The notes below the pieces were generated by a model that was not told the DNA's origin, made no database searches, and worked only from the letters and a program-made list of their open reading frames with translations. 44,339 bases of DNA, taken from Planctomycetota bacterium. Lineage in GTDB: Bacteria > Planctomycetota > UBA1135 > GCA-002686595. Positions 41,931-44,339 of the stretch are shown piece after piece. The stretch covers positions 1-44,339 of the forward strand of contig JAQXEK010000086.1 of assembly GCA_029250885.1 (NCBI GenBank), in the 5' to 3' direction. Each line of letters opens with the position of its first letter. Positions within the stretch are counted from its first letter, which is position 1. Both the position numbers and the translations under genes were made by a program.

Positions 41931-44339
41931 ATGGTCACGACTAAGAAGCTCGCCCTGATTTTCGTCCTTGCCGCCCTCGCCCACTCATGGGTCCTGCCCC
42001 TTGGATTCCGGGGCGGAGACTTCTCTCTGCTTTCCAACTCAGATATCGCTGGGAGAGAGGGTTTGACTCTGCAGTGGCTCATCAAGTCATTGCCTGTCTC
42101 GGCCCCTGCGTTCCGAGTCCTTGCGGTCCTGCTTTGGGCAGGCGTGTCCGTCTTGATTACACGCACGACCGCCCACTTAGCCGGCCCGAAGCTGGGAGCG
42201 AACGCCGGGCTGTTGGCAGGCCTGATCGTAGCCCTCAGTGCGGGTGCGAGCGGTACGCTTACCACCGTCGTTGGTTTGGGTGCACTGCTTGCCGTGTTCT
42301 TTATGTTGTTTGGCTTCGAGTTGTTCCAAGCTGCGCATACGTACGAGTCCCGGCGCACACTCCGTCGCTTACTTGGTGCCGTCTGTATTCTGCTTGGCGC
42401 CCTAAGCCATCCCATCGCACTGCTCTTGCCGTTGATCATGGCTGGCCTGCTTGTCTTCCCATATAGGCAGCGCGAGTTGACACGCAACGAAGCGAGCCCC
42501 GCCATCGTGATCCTGATTGTGCTCTTTATCGCGGGCCTAACTTTGGAGCAGACGCTGGACACCGCCGGCCATGGCGTGCAGACACCAGTGGAGTTGATGG
42601 CTCCTGATAAGGATTTGCCTAGGTTGGCCCTACTTCACGTCGGAATGCAGGCATTTGCCCCATGGAGTCGCGCGCAAGTCTTTGAAGACCTGGCGCCGGT
42701 CCTTGGCACAGTCCTAACCTACGGCCAAGTCTGTTCTGTAATGGCTGCCGTGCTGATTGCCGGGTTCTTTCTGCTCCGCGGCACAAGGCGCGCCATCCTT
42801 GTGACTGTGCTCCTAGGGGCGTTGTTCTCGGCGACGGCACGCATACTGCCTGCTGGCGCCATAGGGATCTTTCCAGAGAGCGTCGCCCCAACCCGTCCCG
42901 AGACCTTGCTTCCGCTACTTGTAATGTCCGGTAGCTTTGGGCTTGTCGGTGCCGCAGCCTTCGATCGTCTTAGCGAATCAAAAGCCAAGTATTTGCCCGT
43001 CCTACTTAGCGTGCTTTTGCTCGTTTCGACCATCGACAGCGCAGTGCATGTGGCTAGAACCGAGGCGAGGGCCGACCAATGGCGAAACGAGAGCATCGCT
43101 GACATTCAGAGCAATGTTAGAAGTGCAATTGAACAGGGCTTAGGCGGGAAGAACACCCTGACTCTTGCCTTCTCGCCCCCACTCAACGTAGGTGGCATCG
43201 CAGGCCTCGGACGCGACTTGAGCCTAGCCCTCGCGCCACCATTTCAAAAATCAAAGATCGAGATCATCTCGTCATGCGAAGAACAGGACCTGCTGAATTT
43301 GCTCAACGCCAGGCGGAGTGCTGATCCCGGGTTTGCACGCAAGGCCATTCAGTTGATGCAGCCCATCACAATGACAAGTGTTGAAGACGAAGTACTGCAC
43401 CCCTTATTGCCTCGTTACCGTACGAGCACTCCCTTACGGCTGGGCTGGCAAGCGCCCTTGTCAGCCGGATCCTCCACTGATGGCCTGGTCGCTAGCCCGG
43501 CCCCATTAGCTGAGCTACCCCGGGCAGACCCGCTTGTCTCGTCCAGGTCCACGAAAGCCTGGCGCTTTACACCCGCTGTGCCCGCCCACGGACTCAGTGC
43601 TATCTCGTTTGCCATTCCCGAGAGGGGCTTGCGTGGCATGCTGCAGGTGCACCTGGCCAGCACCTCCGAGTCCGCTCCACGCGAGTACCCGATCCACTTT
43701 GATGCGCGCTCGCCCGCAGCACCTGTTACGTCTCACGTGGTCAACCTAGGGCTCGACCTGATGGATCATCTCGCAGCTCCTCTGCAATATGTCTCGTGGG
43801 TTCCATCAGAAGCTACCAAGAGCAACAGTGCTCCCCTGGCTCCAACCTTGGTTGACTGGAAGCACTCTCCTTCACTGCTCGAGCCAGGAAGTGACTTTGT
43901 CCTAGACCTCTCGGAAAACTGCAAGCCTCCCCGGCTTCACATCAGCCTACCCACCCTGGCGGCTGTCCCTGAGCATTGCGACCTGGAGATGCGGCTCTTT
44001 ATCCCTCGGTTGGTCCAAGATGCCAAGGGAGCAAGGCTCGATGGTGCTTCCACGGCTTTGGAAGTTAGCGCCAGGGCCCGGCCCTCCTCTCTAGGCCCAG
44101 GCGAGCTTTTTGCGACTCCTACCTTGCTAGGACCTACCGACTCCACAGGCGCTCCCAGAGCGGCCCTCTTGAAGCCATTCAACACTTACCTAGCCACAGG
44201 CCTCCGGCAAGCCCTCATTCGCGAGGGCGCCAGCACAGGGCTAATGCACATGCGAGTCCACCTACGGGGCAAGTCCGGCATGGACCTAGGCACCACGCCC
44301 TGGCAATCCGCGCACTTCACGACGAAGTCGAAAGAACCC
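41931..44339 (+). CDS. Large multipass membrane protein with C-terminal extracytoplasmic domain (3' truncated by window)
   Basis: From the ATG at 41931 the frame stays open for 803 codons to the last base of the window, so the end is missing. The first 380 or so residues are hydrophobic with about ten membrane segments (for example LALIFVLAALAHSW, FRVLAVLLWAGVSVLI, LLGALSHPIALLLPLIMAG and YLPVLLSVLLLVST). The rest is soluble, proline-rich and beta-like, probably outside the cytoplasmic membrane. The layout resembles GT-C-like planctomycete membrane proteins, but the Asp/Glu loop of such enzymes is not obvious (GFRGGDFSLLSN may be its place). I do not assign a function. It starts 41 bases after the peroxiredoxin terminator, so it is a separate unit. 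Confidence 0.8.
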   Translation, partial: MVTTKKLALIFVLAALAHSWVLPLGFRGGDFSLLSNSDIAGREGLTLQWLIKSLPVSAPAFRVLAVLLWAGVSVLITRTTAHLAGPKLGANAGLLAGLIVALSAGASGTLTTVVGLGALLAVFFMLFGFELFQAAHTYESRRTLRRLLGAVCILLGALSHPIALLLPLIMAGLLVFPYRQRELTRNEASPAIVILIVLFIAGLTLEQTLDTAGHGVQTPVELMAPDKDLPRLALLHVGMQAFAPWSRAQVFEDLAPVLGTVLTYGQVCSVMAAVLIAGFFLLRGTRRAILVTVLLGALFSATARILPAGAIGIFPESVAPTRPETLLPLLVMSGSFGLVGAAAFDRLSESKAKYLPVLLSVLLLVSTIDSAVHVARTEARADQWRNESIADIQSNVRSAIEQGLGGKNTLTLAFSPPLNVGGIAGLGRDLSLALAPPFQKSKIEIISSCEEQDLLNLLNARRSADPGFARKAIQLMQPITMTSVEDEVLHPLLPRYRTSTPLRLGWQAPLSAGSSTDGLVASPAPLAELPRADPLVSSRSTKAWRFTPAVPAHGLSAISFAIPERGLRGMLQVHLASTSESAPREYPIHFDARSPAAPVTSHVVNLGLDLMDHLAAPLQYVSWVPSEATKSNSAPLAPTLVDWKHSPSLLEPGSDFVLDLSENCKPPRLHISLPTLAAVPEHCDLEMRLFIPRLVQDAKGARLDGASTALEVSARARPSSLGPGELFATPTLLGPTDSTGAPRAALLKPFNTYLATGLRQALIREGASTGLMHMRVHLRGKSGMDLGTTPWQSAHFTTKSKEP

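Noticed and set aside
41918..42562. Minus-strand frame of 214 codons at the start of the large membrane gene
   Set aside because: The plus strand holds an 803-codon uninterrupted frame with membrane segments; the minus frame is basic and of low complexity.

Overview
This is a gene-dense, moderately GC-rich stretch from a bacterium with an LPS-type outer envelope (lpxH, gmhB, an outer-membrane barrel, many lipoproteins). It is most likely a member of the PVC superphylum, probably a planctomycete. The arguments are a very long GreA/GreB-type factor like the long chlamydial GreA, DUF1573 and multihaem cytochrome lipoproteins, a formylglycine-less sulfatase-fold protein, and an almost complete lack of Shine-Dalgarno sequences. 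I recognise no IS element, phage, integrase or CRISPR array. The taxonomic placement is inference.

Layout. 1-3.4 kb: end of an outer-membrane barrel gene, then on the minus strand glyA, a CobW-type GTPase and a small anchored protein. 3.5-7.8 kb (+): an exported-protein operon with a DUF1573 lipoprotein, a four-haem cytochrome c and a sulfatase-fold lipoprotein. 7.8-13.8 kb (-): cmk-plsC-rpsA, a lipoprotein and tyrS. 13.8-17.0 kb (-): lpxH, an NtrC-type sigma-54 activator, a degenerate GGDEF protein and a small membrane protein, divergent from rpoN-efp (17.2-19.2 kb). 19.4-22.7 kb: GT-C glycosyltransferase, PEGA lipoprotein, gmhB, a hidden 52-residue membrane protein, smpB. 22.8-24.1 kb: tRNA-Leu(CAG), a structured gap, rsmG, tRNA-Trp(CCA). 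24.3-28.2 kb: pcnB/cca-type nucleotidyltransferase and two tandem paralogous exported proteins of unknown family. 28.2-32.8 kb (-): an apparently metal-site-dead amidohydrolase, dus and a HI0933-type flavoprotein. 33-41.2 kb (+): rlmI-like methyltransferase, giant Gre factor, ArsR-methyltransferase fusion with ahcY, gluQ and a phosphodiesterase-fold lipoprotein. 41.3-44.3 kb (+): a selenocysteine peroxiredoxin and the first 803 codons of a large multipass membrane protein that runs off the window.

The main discovery is the peroxiredoxin at 41359-41820. Its reading frame is interrupted only by a UGA exactly at the peroxidatic cysteine of the P-x-x-x-T-x-x-C motif, so it is best read as a selenoprotein. 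UGA is still used as a normal stop elsewhere in the window (cmk, rlmI-like gene, amidohydrolase), which argues against genome-wide recoding.

Two further themes deserve attention. First, many start codons are preceded by C- or CU-rich tracts (CCUCC-like) instead of AGGAGG. Second, several enzymes have lost canonical residues: the amidohydrolase HxH and Asp, the GGDEF signature, EF-P Lys34, and the GAFTGA glycine of the sigma-54 activator.
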